Below, one piece after another: positions 1 through 10,533 of a stretch of DNA of 64,000 nucleotides. Origin of the DNA: Pararobbsia silviterrae (GTDB taxonomy: Bacteria > Pseudomonadota > Gammaproteobacteria > Burkholderiales > Burkholderiaceae); NCBI RefSeq assembly GCF_003628125.1, contig NZ_RBZU01000018.1, positions 35,196 through 99,195 of the forward strand. Direction: 5' to 3'. The first letter of the stretch is position 1. The number at the start of each line of letters is the position of its first letter. The translations under genes were made by a program, and so were the position numbers. A model generated the notes under the pieces. It worked only from the letters and a program-made list of their open reading frames with translations. It did not search any database and was not told where the DNA came from.

Positions 1-838
1 TGCCGCCGAGCACGCCGCCCGCGTGATTGCCGACGAAACCGTTCGGCGTGAGTTCATCGCCATGGATGGAGCCGCGCTGCGCGATGCTGCCGAACCCCGC
101 GCCGATCTCGACGCCCTTGACCGCGTTGAGGCCCATCATCGCGTGCGCGATATCGGCGTCGAGCCGGTCGAACAGCGGCTCGCCGAGCCCGACGGGCACG
201 CCGCTCGCGACGACGTTGATCCGCGCGCCGATCGAATCGCCGTCCTTGCGCAGCGCATCCATATAGTCTTCGAGCTTCGGCACGATCTCGCGATTCGGCG
301 CGAAGAACGGGTTCTCCGCGACATGCGCGGCATCGACGAACGGAATATCGATCTCGCCGAGCGCGGCCATATAGCCCTGGATCCGCACGCCGAACTTCTG
401 CGCGAGCCACTTCTTCGCGACCGCTCCCGCCGCCACGACAGGCGCCGTCAGACGGGCCGACGACCGGCCGCCGCCGCGAAAATCGCGCACGCCGTATTTG
501 TGCCAATACGTGTAATCGGCATGTCCGGGACGAAACGTCTGCGCGATATTGCCGTAGTCCTTGCTGCGTTGATCCGTGTTCCGGATCAGCAGCGCGATCG
601 GCGTGCCGGTCGTGACGCCTTCGAACACGCCCGACAGGATCTCGACCTGATCGGGCTCCTGACGCTGCGTCACATGACGCGACGTACCGGGCCGACGACG
701 ATCGAGCTCGTGCTGGATATCGGCTTCGGCAAGCGGCATCCCCGGAGGGCAGCCGTCGATCACACAGCCGATTGCGGGTCCGTGGGATTCGCCGAACGTC
801 GTGACTGCGAAGAGCGTACCGAGGGTATTGCCGGACAT
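1..838 (-). CDS. aroC: Chorismate synthase, C-terminus cut by window edge
   Basis: Catalyses the last shared step of aromatic amino acid synthesis: 5-enolpyruvylshikimate-3-phosphate to chorismate, with reduced FMN, in the cytosol. The frame opens with [10 protein letters not shown], followed by the family signature [19 protein letters not shown], the RRRPG basic patch, [18 protein letters not shown] and the [14 protein letters not shown] and [12 protein letters not shown] motifs. These are the FMN- and substrate-binding segments of the family. About 279 codons are present of the usual 360 or so, so the last quarter lies left of position 1. ATG 838 is chosen because the conserved N-terminus starts there. 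No clear partner gene is visible in the window. Confidence 0.95.
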   Translation of the reverse strand, partial: MSGNTLGTLFAVTTFGESHGPAIGCVIDGCPPGMPLAEADIQHELDRRRPGTSRHVTQRQEPDQVEILSGVFEGVTTGTPIALLIRNTDQRSKDYGNIAQTFRPGHADYTYWHKYGVRDFRGGGRSSARLTAPVVAAGAVAKKWLAQKFGVRIQGYMAALGEIDIPFVDAAHVAENPFFAPNREIVPKLEDYMDALRKDGDSIGARINVVASGVPVGLGEPLFDRLDADIAHAMMGLNAVKGVEIGAGFGSIAQRGSIHGDELTPNGFVGNHAGGVLGG

Positions 839-980
839 GCGGGAAGCCTTGTCGAAAAATGGGATGCGAAAGACGAATTATAAACGGCCAGGCGCGCACG
901 CCGTCGGGCGCCGCGCGTGGCCGTTATCGACCGCGGTGCGGTCCCCGAGCTTGGCCTCTGCGCCTTGGCCTATGAGCATG

Positions 981-1124
981 GGCCTTGAGCCTTGGACGCC
1001 GAGCGTCAGACCCTGAGCGCGGCCCTGAGCCTTGGACGCCGAGCATCGGACGCTGAGCGTGGGCCCCAATTCTTGACCGCCGAGCATCGAACCTTGAGCG
1101 TGGCCCCCGCCGAGCGTCAACCCC
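981..1124. repeat. Degenerate ~40-bp tandem repeat, about 3.5 copies
   Basis: Three successive units at 981-1020, 1021-1060 and 1061-1101, with a partial fourth to about 1124, share the pattern GGCCNTGAGC, then CTTGGACGCCGAGC, then an ending in TGAGCG. The unit length (40-41 bp) is not a multiple of three, and copies differ by about 20-25%. The array lies in the 397-bp gene-free gap between aroC and the CBS-domain gene, which holds nothing else I recognise. Open frames across it, on both strands, are by-products of the repeat. Confidence 0.7.
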
Positions 1125-1235
1125 AACGCCTTGGACACTGCGCCTCAGATACCCGATGACATGGGTGCGCGCGCCCGCCGACACACGGCGTTCGTCCATC
1201 GAGCGCCACGACTCAGCAGGCGCCACCGTGCCGAT

Positions 1236-1709
1236 TCAACCGGCGGCGGCGTTCGGCGCCGGTTGCGCCGCGTCTTCTTCGGGCCAGTCGCGGATATACG
1301 CCTTGAGCATCCGGTTTTCGAAGCCCTGCTCCTCGACGACCGCCTTGGCCACGTCGTAGAACGAAATCACGCCCATCAGCACGTTCTTTTCAAGCACGGG
1401 CAAATAGCGCGCATGACGTTCGAGCATCATCCGGCGGACTTCATTGACGTCGGTTTCGGGCGTGCAGATCAAGGGATGGTCGTCCATGACCTTGCGGATC
1501 AGCGTCGTGCCGAGCGCGCCGCCGTTCTCACGCAACGTCAGGATGATTTCGCGAAACGTCAGCATGCCGACGAGTTCGCCGAATTCCATGACGACGAGCG
1601 AGCCGATGTCGTGATTCGCCATCGTCGCGGCCGCTTCGGCCAGCGGCGTGTCGGGCGTCACGGAAAAGAGCGTGTTGCCCTTCAGTTTGAGAATGTCGCT
1701 GACTTTCAT
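1236..1709 (-). CDS. CBS-domain-pair protein
   Basis: 157-residue soluble protein made almost wholly of two CBS domains, roughly residues 8-60 and 75-130. CBS pairs bind adenine nucleotides such as AMP, ATP or SAM and usually act as energy or ligand sensors. Visible family features are TPDTPLAEAAATMANHDIGSLVVM with GMLTFREII in the first domain, and MMLERHARYLPVLEKN with GVISFYDVAK in the second. ATG 1709 (MKVSDILKLKG) follows GGAGAC at a good distance. The frame stays open upstream, but that extension is Arg-rich and unlike a real protein. Stand-alone CBS pairs are common in Burkholderia; the partner is not evident from the neighbours. Confidence 0.9.
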   Translation of the reverse strand: MKVSDILKLKGNTLFSVTPDTPLAEAAATMANHDIGSLVVMEFGELVGMLTFREIILTLRENGGALGTTLIRKVMDDHPLICTPETDVNEVRRMMLERHARYLPVLEKNVLMGVISFYDVAKAVVEEQGFENRMLKAYIRDWPEEDAAQPAPNAAAG

Positions 1710-2172
1710 CGTCGTCTCCGCATGTTTCGCCGATCCCGAAGCCTGTCGGCTCGGGCCGGAAGGTCTTGAATATGTGTTCGATCCTAGCGGAAAGGGGTCT
1801 AAAAAGAAAGAAACGCGACCGCGCGAAACGCCCTGCCCACGGCCTTCACGCGCCCGCGGCACGTTCTCGGGACGCGCACAGCCCATGCGAAATCGAATGC
1901 TGCGCCGCAATATTCCGAACCGGCGCAGCCGATCGGACCGCGCACCGCACGCGGCCTCGCCGCGATCGATCCGCACTGGCCGAACCCTGCTCGCCCGCGC
2001 TCGAAGGTTTCTTCAACCCGGCTTGTCAGGCTCGGACCCCGGGCACACAATGCGCTAGGGAGACCCTCGTCACGACGCCTCTTGCACGCAGGCTTGCGAG
2101 AAGACGCGAGGACGGATCGGACAATTCGAACAACAACCGGAACGATGCGCCGGACTTCGGCAGGAGCGCACC
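1710..2172. other. Gene-free gap between divergent genes
   Basis: 463-bp region between the divergent CBS-domain gene and the DUF962 gene, so it should carry both promoters. It has a purine-rich patch near 1790-1812 but no clear hairpin, operator or convincing coding frame. Confidence 0.4.
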
Positions 2173-2493
2173 ATGCAACCGACCGTGCATAGCGAACATT
2201 TCGCGAATTTCAAAGAGTTTTACCCGTACTACCTGAGCGAGCACCGCAATGCCGCATGCCGCCGGCTTCACTTCGTCGGCTCGCTCGGCGTACTCGGTTT
2301 CATCGGCCTCGCGTTCGCCGCAAGCGAATGGCGCTGGCTCATCGCCGCGATCGTCTGCGGGTATGCATTCGCCTGGGTCGGGCATTTCTTCTTCGAACAC
2401 AACCGGCCCGCGACTTTCCGGCATCCGCTCTACAGCCTGATCGGCGACTGGGTCATGTTCAAGGACATCTGCACCGGCCGGATCTCGCTCTAG
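2173..2493 (+). CDS. DUF962 / Mpo1-like membrane protein
   Basis: 106-residue integral membrane protein of the DUF962 (YGL010w/Mpo1-like) family. The yeast member is an Fe(II)-dependent dioxygenase that alpha-oxidises 2-hydroxy fatty acids; the role of bacterial members is not established. Visible family features are FKEFYPYYLSEHRNAACRRLH at the start (the short bacterial form), two hydrophobic helices at about residues 36-52 and 56-75, and the conserved VGHFFFEHNRPATFRHPLYS segment with its histidines. The C-terminus WVMFKDICTG is also typical. GGCAGGAGC precedes ATG 2173. It appears to be monocistronic. Confidence 0.88.
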   Translation: MQPTVHSEHFANFKEFYPYYLSEHRNAACRRLHFVGSLGVLGFIGLAFAASEWRWLIAAIVCGYAFAWVGHFFFEHNRPATFRHPLYSLIGDWVMFKDICTGRISL

Positions 2494-2644
2494 CCCCTCG
2501 GTCGGAGCGCGGGCGGCGACCGCGCGGCGGCGTTCGAGTCAGTGCCGCTCGCGTCGCGCGACCCGGGGATCTCGCGATGCGGTTTCCGTTCTATCGCGGT
2601 GCGGTTCCTGCTCCAGCGCGACGCGACTCCCGTTCTATCCGGCC

Positions 2645-5052
<2,408 letters not shown>

Positions 5053-5141
5053 CGACTCGTCACCGCACCCATGACCGCACGACTGACCGCGCAAACCACC
5101 GCGCGGATCAGTCGGCGCCCTGACTGTCCCGGAGCCGTTCG

Positions 5142-6584
5142 ATGAATCCGACCGACCTTTCCACGCACGACGCATTTCTCGATGCCTGCATCGCCGCGAT
5201 CGGCGACGCGCACGTGTTGCGCACGCCCGCCGATATGGCCGGCTACCTGACCGACTGGCGCAAGCGATACACGGGTCAGGCGCGCGCGGTCTTGCGCCCC
5301 GGCACGACCGAAGAAGTCGCGGCGATCGTGCGCATCGCCGGCGCCCACGATGTCGCGCTTGTGCCCCAAGGCGGCAATACCGGGCTGTCGGGCGGCGCGA
5401 CGCCTGACGTCAGCGGCACCCAGGCCGTGCTGTCGCTCGCGCGGCTGCGCGCGGTCCGCGCGATCGACCCCGCGAACAACACGATCACGGTCGAAGCCGG
5501 CTGCGTGCTGGCCGACGTGCAACGCGCGGCGCGAGAGGGCAATCGTCTGTTTCCGCTGAGTCTCGCGGCCGAAGGCAGTTGCACGATCGGCGGCAATCTC
5601 GCGACGAACGCGGGCGGCACGGCAGTGCTCTGCTACGGCACGACCCGCGAGCTGTGTCTGGGCCTCGAGGTCGTCACGCCCTCGGGCGAGATCTGGAACG
5701 GTCTGCGCGGCCTGCGCAAGGACAATACGGGCTACGATCTGCGCGACCTGTTCATCGGCGCGGAGGGTACGCTCGGCATCATCACGGCCGCCGTCATGAA
5801 ACTCTATCCGCTGCCCGCCGCGCAGATGACGGCGCTCGCCGCGGTCGAATCGCCGCACGCCGCGCTCAAGCTGCTCGACATCGCCCAGCGCGCGGCCGGG
5901 CCGCTGCTGACCGGCTTCGAACTCATGTCCGATTTCTGCCTCGAACTCGTCGGCCGGCATTTCCCCGAGCAGCGCTATCCGTTCTCGCAACGGTATCCGC
6001 AGGTCGTGCTGCTCGAACTGTCGGATAACGAAAGCGAGCAACATGCGCGCGATCTGTTCGAAGGGCTGATGCAAACCGCGTTCGACGAAGGCGTCGCGCA
6101 CGACGCGGTCGTCGCGCAGAACCTGACCGAGTCGCGCGCGTTCTGGAATCTGCGCGAGCACATCCCGCTCGCGCAGGCCGAAGAAGGCCTGAACATCAAG
6201 CACGACATCGCCGTGCCGATCTCGCGCATCGGACACTTTATCGACGAGACCGGCGCGCTGATCGCACAGGCCGCGCCGGGCGCGCGCATGGTCGTGTTCG
6301 GCCACCTCGGCGACGGCAATCTCCACTACAACGTGCAGACGCCCGAAGGCGGCGACCCGCGCGCGTTCCTCAAGACCTACCAGAGCGCGCTGAACCGCAT
6401 CGTCTATGACAACGTCATCGCGCATCAGGGCACGATCAGCGCCGAGCACGGCATCGGCCAACTCAAGGTCGGCGACAACGCGCGCGTGAAATCGCCCGTC
6501 GAGCTCTCGCTGATGCGCGCGCTCAAGCACGCGCTCGATCCGCACGGCCGGATGAACCCGGGCAAAGTCATCGATCTGGGCTAA
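5142..6584 (+). CDS. FAD-linked 2-hydroxyacid dehydrogenase (GlcD / D-2-hydroxyglutarate type)
   Basis: 480-residue flavoenzyme with an FAD_binding_4 (PCMH) domain at about residues 45-225 and an FAD-oxidase C-terminal domain to the end. Landmarks are LVPQGGNTGLSGGATPD, EGSCTIGGNLATNAGGT and LFIGAEGTLGIITAAVMKL in the FAD domain, then VFGHLGDGNLHYN (likely metal-binding histidines), EHGIGQLK and DPHGRMNPGKV. The family oxidises D-2-hydroxyacids such as D-2-hydroxyglutarate, D-lactate or glycolate. The exact substrate cannot be read from the sequence. The absence of adjacent glcE/glcF favours a stand-alone D-2-hydroxyglutarate or D-lactate dehydrogenase. Confidence 0.92.
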   Translation: MNPTDLSTHDAFLDACIAAIGDAHVLRTPADMAGYLTDWRKRYTGQARAVLRPGTTEEVAAIVRIAGAHDVALVPQGGNTGLSGGATPDVSGTQAVLSLARLRAVRAIDPANNTITVEAGCVLADVQRAAREGNRLFPLSLAAEGSCTIGGNLATNAGGTAVLCYGTTRELCLGLEVVTPSGEIWNGLRGLRKDNTGYDLRDLFIGAEGTLGIITAAVMKLYPLPAAQMTALAAVESPHAALKLLDIAQRAAGPLLTGFELMSDFCLELVGRHFPEQRYPFSQRYPQVVLLELSDNESEQHARDLFEGLMQTAFDEGVAHDAVVAQNLTESRAFWNLREHIPLAQAEEGLNIKHDIAVPISRIGHFIDETGALIAQAAPGARMVVFGHLGDGNLHYNVQTPEGGDPRAFLKTYQSALNRIVYDNVIAHQGTISAEHGIGQLKVGDNARVKSPVELSLMRALKHALDPHGRMNPGKVIDLG

Positions 6585-6606
6585 GGCATGCGTCGGCCGA
6601 GCGCGG

Positions 6607-6690
6607 GCTCTGGGCTCTGTGCTCTGTGCTCTGTGCTCTGTGCTCTGTGCTCTGTGCTCTGTGCTCCGGGCTCCGGGCTCCGGGCGCTGG
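6607..6690. repeat. 7-bp tandem repeat array, 12 units
   Basis: Twelve head-to-tail heptamers run without a gap: GCTCTGG, then seven GCTCTGT, then three GCTCCGG, and a final GCGCTGG. The unit is not a multiple of three and the array is intergenic, in the 353-bp gap between the FAD-linked oxidase and the SRAP gene. Perfect short repeats of this kind can slip during replication. Apparent open frames rich in Leu-Cys-Ala across it are artefacts. Confidence 0.9.
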
Positions 6691-6757
6691 CCAATGCCGC
6701 CGGGCGCCGAGCCGAGCGCCGAGCCGACCGCCAAGCGACCGCCCGGCGCCGCACAAC

Positions 6758-6807
6758 CGTCACGCTCCGTCACGCTCCGTCACGATCTGCCACGTTCCGC
6801 CACGATC
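6758..6807. repeat. 10-bp tandem repeat, five units
   Basis: Five consecutive decamers: CGTCACGCTC twice, CGTCACGATC, TGCCACGTTC and CGCCACGATC. They lie 68 bp after the heptamer array and about 130 bp before the SRAP start. A ten-base period would place the repeated bases on one face of the helix. Confidence 0.7.
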
Positions 6808-6937
6808 TGCCGCCGCGCGGCTGCGGCCCCCGCCTCCCCGGCCACGGGGTAAGCGAGCGTAGGGTCGCCGCGCTTTCGCCGGTCACGCGGTTGCGCTAGG
6901 CTTGCGAACAACGTGAGGTCTCGTCGTGAGGTGAACG

Positions 6938-7612
6938 ATGTGTGGTCGCATCGCGCAATATCGGGACGCGCGCGCCTACGCGCATGCGCTGACGTTGACG
7001 AGCCCGGTCTATCTGTTCGATCCGGCGGACCGCCGGCCCGGGTTCAATCTCGCGCCGGGCGCGCATCCGCTCGCGGTGCTGCCCGATCAGAGCATCCGGG
7101 CGATCCGCTGGGGCTATCGGCCCGCCTGGGCGGCCGAACAGCATCTTCCGCAAGCCATTCATGCGCGCTCGGACAGCGCCGCCTCGTCGGGCTATTTCCG
7201 CGACATGTGGCGCAGCGGACGCATCATCATTCCGCTCGACGGCTGGTACGAATGGCGCAACGAAGGCGGCCGATCGCAGCCCTACTTCGTCCACCCGCGC
7301 GAGGACGGCCCCGTGCTCGTCGCGGGACTCTCGAACGTCGCGAATCCGCTCGATCATCTGCGCGGCGACGGCCTCGTGCTCGTAACGATCGCGAACGCGG
7401 GCGGCCTCGTCGACGCGCACAGCCAGCGTCCGCTCGTGCTCGGCGCGCACGACGCCCAACGCTGGCTCGATGCGTCGCTCGACGCGCCCGATGTGGCCGA
7501 TCTCGCGCGACCCGCGCGCGGCGACGCGGACGGCCTCGTTTGGCATCGCGTGAGTCCGAACGTCAATCGCGCAACCTCCGACGAAGCGACGTTGATCGAA
7601 ACGATCGACTGA
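6938..7612 (+). CDS. SRAP-domain protein (YedK/HMCES family)
   Basis: 224-residue SRAP (SOS response-associated peptidase) protein. E. coli YedK and human HMCES form a covalent thiazolidine link through Cys2 to abasic sites in single-stranded DNA, protecting them from cleavage. Visible catalytic features are Met-Cys-Gly-Arg at the start (Cys2 exposed after Met removal), the conserved Asn in RPGFNLAPG, the Glu in LDGWYEW, and the His in AHSQRPLVL. The last motif differs from the common HdRMPviL, but the His is kept. GAGG lies upstream of ATG 6938. Tandem repeat arrays lie on both sides of the gene. Confidence 0.93.
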   Translation: MCGRIAQYRDARAYAHALTLTSPVYLFDPADRRPGFNLAPGAHPLAVLPDQSIRAIRWGYRPAWAAEQHLPQAIHARSDSAASSGYFRDMWRSGRIIIPLDGWYEWRNEGGRSQPYFVHPREDGPVLVAGLSNVANPLDHLRGDGLVLVTIANAGGLVDAHSQRPLVLGAHDAQRWLDASLDAPDVADLARPARGDADGLVWHRVSPNVNRATSDEATLIETID

Positions 7613-7802
7613 GGTCGCGGGCACGGTATCCCACGCGGCGCGGTCGGCAAGTTTCTTGGAGCCGGCCCGACGCGATCAGCCCATGCCGGCGCACACCGAT
7701 CGAACGTCAACGTGCCGGCTCGCGTTGCCGGCCGATATGAAACCATAACCGGCACAGATCGCATCGATGGCGGGGAACTCGCGACGGCAGCACGTGCCGC
7801 GA

Positions 7803-7842
7803 TCTTGGCGTCTTGGCGTCTTGGCGTCTTGGCGTCTTGGCG
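7803..7842. repeat. 8-bp tandem repeat, five units
   Basis: Five perfect copies of TCTTGGCG in a row, followed by a decaying TCTCG. It lies about 190 bp after the SRAP stop and 75 bp before the palindrome upstream of the LacI gene. The unit is not a multiple of three and the array is intergenic. Confidence 0.9.
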
Positions 7843-7916
7843 TCTCGACACCCGAATTCAAACGCCTCGGGGTTCCCGAACGCGCGCCTCGAACACGCGA
7901 TCGCCCCGCGGCGCGC

Positions 7917-7932
7917 ATGGTAGCGCTACCAT
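7917..7932. promoter_or_regulatory. Perfect 16-bp palindrome, probable LacI/GntR-type operator
   Basis: ATGGTAGCGCTACCAT is fully self-complementary with the central CG typical of LacI-family operators. It is close to the gluconate-regulator (GntR/GnuR) type sites that have TACCGGTA at the centre. It lies 100-115 bp upstream of the LacI-family start codon, so autoregulation by that protein is the simplest reading. Confidence 0.65.
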
Positions 7933-8031
7933 AGCGAGATTCGTGAATCGGACGGATCTCACGGCGGTTTTCGTACCCGACACGGCGCGGCCGGGCTTCC
8001 CTTCGAACGCATGCAAGGCGATACTCGCGCG

Positions 8032-9288
8032 ATGAAAAAAAATCTGACCGGCGATGCCAAGCCGGCCGAATGGCCGGTCAACCCGAACACATCGAAAGCC
8101 GCCAAGCGTACGGCGGCCCAGCCTGACACCACGAACGCCGTGCCGTCCGGCACCGTTTCGCGCGTGATCCGACGCAGCAAAGAGCAGGCGCCGCGCCATG
8201 CGGCAAGCGCCGCCGTCGCCCCCGTACCGGGGAGCGCGCTCGCGGACGCCGAAACCGGCGCCGCGACACGACGCAAACCGCACCGCCGCCGGCCGACCGG
8301 CCGCGTGACGATCGCCGACGTGGCCAAACATGCGAACGTGAGCCCGATGACTGTCTCGCGCGCGCTCAAGAACCCCGCTCAGGTCCTGCCCGAAGCCCGC
8401 GCGCGCGTCGAGGCGGCGGTCGTCGCGCTCGGCTACGTGCCGAGCCACGCCGCGCGCACGCTCGCGTCGGCACGCTCACGCGTGGTCGGCGTACTCGTCC
8501 CGTCGCTCACCAACGCCGTGTTCGTCGAGACGCTCGCGGGCATCCAGGACTGTCTCGGCGCCGCCGGCTATCAATTCCTGATCGGCAACACGAGCTATTC
8601 GTCGGCCAAACAGACCGAATTGCTGTCGATGTACCTCACGCATGCGCCCGACGGGTTTCTGGTGACGGGGATCGACGAATCCGACGCGATCCGCGAACGG
8701 CTCGCGGCCGCGCGCGTGCCCGTCGTCCATATGTACGACCTGAGCCGCGATCCGTCCGAATGGACGGTCGGCTTCTCCCAACAGAATGCAGGCTACGCGA
8801 TCACGCAATACCTGCTCGAACGCGGCTACCGCCGGCCCGGTTTTATCGCGGCGCAGCTCGACCCGCGCACCATGCGCCGCCGCACGGGCTTTCGCCGCGC
8901 GCTGCGCGACGCGGGCCTCGATCCCGATCTCGAAGTGCTGACGCCCGAGCCGTCGAGCGTCGGACTCGGCACGCGGCTGCTCGTCGAGATGCTCGAACGC
9001 GCGCCCGATTGCGACGCGATTTTCTGCAACAACGACGACCTCGCGCTCGGCGCCCTCTTCGAATGCCAGCGGCTCGGGATCCGTGTGCCCGATCAGCTTG
9101 CCATCGCGGGATTCAACGACCTGCCGTCCTCGGCGTGGTCGACGCCTTCGATCACGACCGTCACGACGCCGCGCTATCAGATCGGCTTTCAGGCCGCGCA
9201 GATGTTGCTGCAAATCCTCGAAGGCAAGACGCCGAAGAAGAACCGGATCGATCTCGGGTTCACGCTGACGCCGCGGCAAAGCGCTTGA
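8032..9288 (+). CDS. LacI-family transcriptional regulator, gluconate-repressor-like
   Basis: 418-residue regulator. Residues 1-85 are an unusual disordered Ala/Pro/Lys-rich extension. The LacI helix-turn-helix follows (TIADVAKHANVSPMTVSRA, about residues 93-112) with a hinge LASARSRVVGVLVPS, then a periplasmic-binding-like effector domain to the end. The effector domain, with FCNNDDLALGALFECQRLGI and IAGFNDLPSSAWSTPSITTV, resembles gluconate-type repressors. ATG 8032 begins MKKNLTG; an in-frame ATG at 8011 would add seven residues, and neither has a good ribosome site. No gluconate kinase or transporter lies next to it, so its targets are elsewhere. Confidence 0.88.
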   Translation: MKKNLTGDAKPAEWPVNPNTSKAAKRTAAQPDTTNAVPSGTVSRVIRRSKEQAPRHAASAAVAPVPGSALADAETGAATRRKPHRRRPTGRVTIADVAKHANVSPMTVSRALKNPAQVLPEARARVEAAVVALGYVPSHAARTLASARSRVVGVLVPSLTNAVFVETLAGIQDCLGAAGYQFLIGNTSYSSAKQTELLSMYLTHAPDGFLVTGIDESDAIRERLAAARVPVVHMYDLSRDPSEWTVGFSQQNAGYAITQYLLERGYRRPGFIAAQLDPRTMRRRTGFRRALRDAGLDPDLEVLTPEPSSVGLGTRLLVEMLERAPDCDAIFCNNDDLALGALFECQRLGIRVPDQLAIAGFNDLPSSAWSTPSITTVTTPRYQIGFQAAQMLLQILEGKTPKKNRIDLGFTLTPRQSA

Positions 9289-9473
9289 ACGCGGCGCGCG
9301 CATCTTGCCCCGCTGCGGCATCACGCGACGCGCAGGGATACACGCGTCTGCACGCGAACGCACGCAGACGTGCGCGCTACCCAGCGGATCGCACGCGGGT
9401 CAGAAACGATTGTGGGGGGAGTGTGCCGGACGCGGCCTGATTCGGTGTCTCGCCGCACGGGCGGCGGCATGCG

Positions 9474-9502
9474 CACAGGCGCGGCGGCATGCCACGCCTG
9501 TG
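9474..9502. terminator. GC hairpin between convergent genes
   Basis: CACAGGCG and CGCCTGTG form an 8-bp stem around a 13-nt loop that itself contains GGCATGCC. There is no U-tract on either side. It lies between the LacI gene (plus) and the coiled-coil gene (minus), where a bidirectional terminator is expected. Confidence 0.4.
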
Positions 9503-9514
9503 TGACGCGATCGG

Positions 9515-9862
9515 CTATCGAGCGAGGTCGGGCCGGACCCGCAGGATCGCGGCTTCCTCGTCCTCGACGAGTTTGGTTTTCTCTTCCGTCGGCAAATCGA
9601 CGATCATGCGGCCATCCGGCAAGCGCCCAAACTTGCGGAAGAGGCTTTTGAACGCCTCCTGAGACAACATCCACTCGCGCAGCAGGCGATCGCGCTCCTC
9701 GAGCAAGTTGTCGCGGCGTTTGACCTCCAGTCGCAGATGCGCAATCTCATTCGCGAGATTCTGTTCGAGCACATCGTCGTTCTCGAGCGGCAATATAGGC
9801 CGCGAGCCGATCCGATTCTCGATATCTGCGCCCGGTTGCTGGCCGTATACGAACATACCCAT
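9515..9862 (-). CDS. Hypothetical coiled-coil protein
   Basis: 115-residue protein that I do not recognise. It begins MGMFVYGQQPGADIEN, has a short spacer, and then a strongly charged heptad stretch at about residues 29-68 (NDDVLEQNLANEIAHLRLEV and the following RRDNLLEERDRLLREW), predicted as coiled coil. The tail is acidic and hydrophobic (IVDLPTEEKTKLVEDEEAAI). There is no signal peptide or membrane segment. GGAGG lies 8 nt before ATG 9862; the TTG five codons further upstream overlaps that site and is unlikely. Codon use is visibly less GC-biased than in neighbours, and the upstream gap is AT-rich, hinting at transfer. Confidence 0.7.
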   Translation of the reverse strand: MGMFVYGQQPGADIENRIGSRPILPLENDDVLEQNLANEIAHLRLEVKRRDNLLEERDRLLREWMLSQEAFKSLFRKFGRLPDGRMIVDLPTEEKTKLVEDEEAAILRVRPDLAR

Positions 9863-10533
9863 CGTGCGGTCCTCCAATTCGATGCACCATTTCCTTCCAA
9901 AATCACCAGTCCGCGTAGACTAACTCGTCCTAATTAATTTAGAAAGCGCGCTTCGATGAAATTTAATGACGAACCTTCTACTTTCTTTCAACCCTTCTAT
10001 TTGAAAGCGCACTCTTAAGCGTCATCTGAAGACATCGGGCGTCTCGACCGACCGCTTGAAACACGCGGAAAAATCCACCGACGCGCCGCCCCGGTGTTCC
10101 GCAAACGTTCACGAAAACGATTTCATCGGCACGATTAACTTAATATCCTTATCGAAATAAATGGTATGCAATCAGGCATACCGAAATGACCCCTCCGCGT
10201 TATTTCATTTAAATAAAACGGTAACAATAAACCCTGTCAGCGAAAAACCCTAAAGATCGGAAGGATGTTGAAACCCAATAAAAGTACGCACGTTCGTTCA
10301 GCGTGACCGGTTTTGGCCCAGACATCCCGGTATATTTTGCCGACCTCAACGGCGGACTTTGAGGACGAATCGAAACGAACCACGGCTTCGACGCTTCTCA
10401 GATCGCCTCGACATGCCTACACTTCGCACTGGTATACAAGTTACGACCTTCGGCTGACGCACGCACCGCGCGGCCGTCGGCGACCGCGCGCGGATGTCCC
10501 GTGCGCGGGCCATTCGATATCGAGGAGAACAGC
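9863..10533. other. AT-rich gene-free gap of ~670 bp
   Basis: The stretch from about 9890 to 10300 is the most AT-rich part of the window, with runs such as TAATTAATTT, TTAACTTAATATCC and TATTTCATTTAAATAAAA. No frame shows convincing coding character. It includes a 7-bp inverted repeat near 10163 and two copies of GAAAGCGC (9942 and 10003). It probably carries the divergent promoters of the coiled-coil gene and the aldo/keto reductase and may be a target for a nucleoid silencer. Confidence 0.5.
10163..10182. promoter_or_regulatory. Inverted repeat in AT-rich gap
   Basis: GGTATGC and GCATACC are perfect inverted arms separated by six bases (AATCAG). The site lies in the AT-rich gap about 300-370 bp from either flanking gene. 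It could be a regulator site or a small hairpin; nothing identifies the protein. Confidence 0.35.

Larger units (their letters stand above)
7613..8031. other. Gene-free gap before the LacI regulator
   Basis: 419-bp region holding an 8-bp tandem repeat and a perfect 16-bp palindrome, both listed separately. I see no intrinsic terminator for the SRAP gene and no supported coding frame. Confidence 0.5.

Noticed and set aside
878..1226. Open frames across the 40-bp repeats before aroC
   Set aside because: They arise from the repeat and read as periodic Gly/Arg/Ala strings; no ribosome site, and frames exist on both strands.
6588..6899. Cys/Leu-rich small proteins across the heptamer array
   Set aside because: The repeat of seven bases stays open in several frames and gives Leu-Cys-Ala runs. 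No ribosome site and no similarity to a real family.
6607..7842. CRISPR array near the SRAP gene
   Set aside because: Repeats are 7-10 bp and directly adjacent with no spacers, and no cas genes are present.
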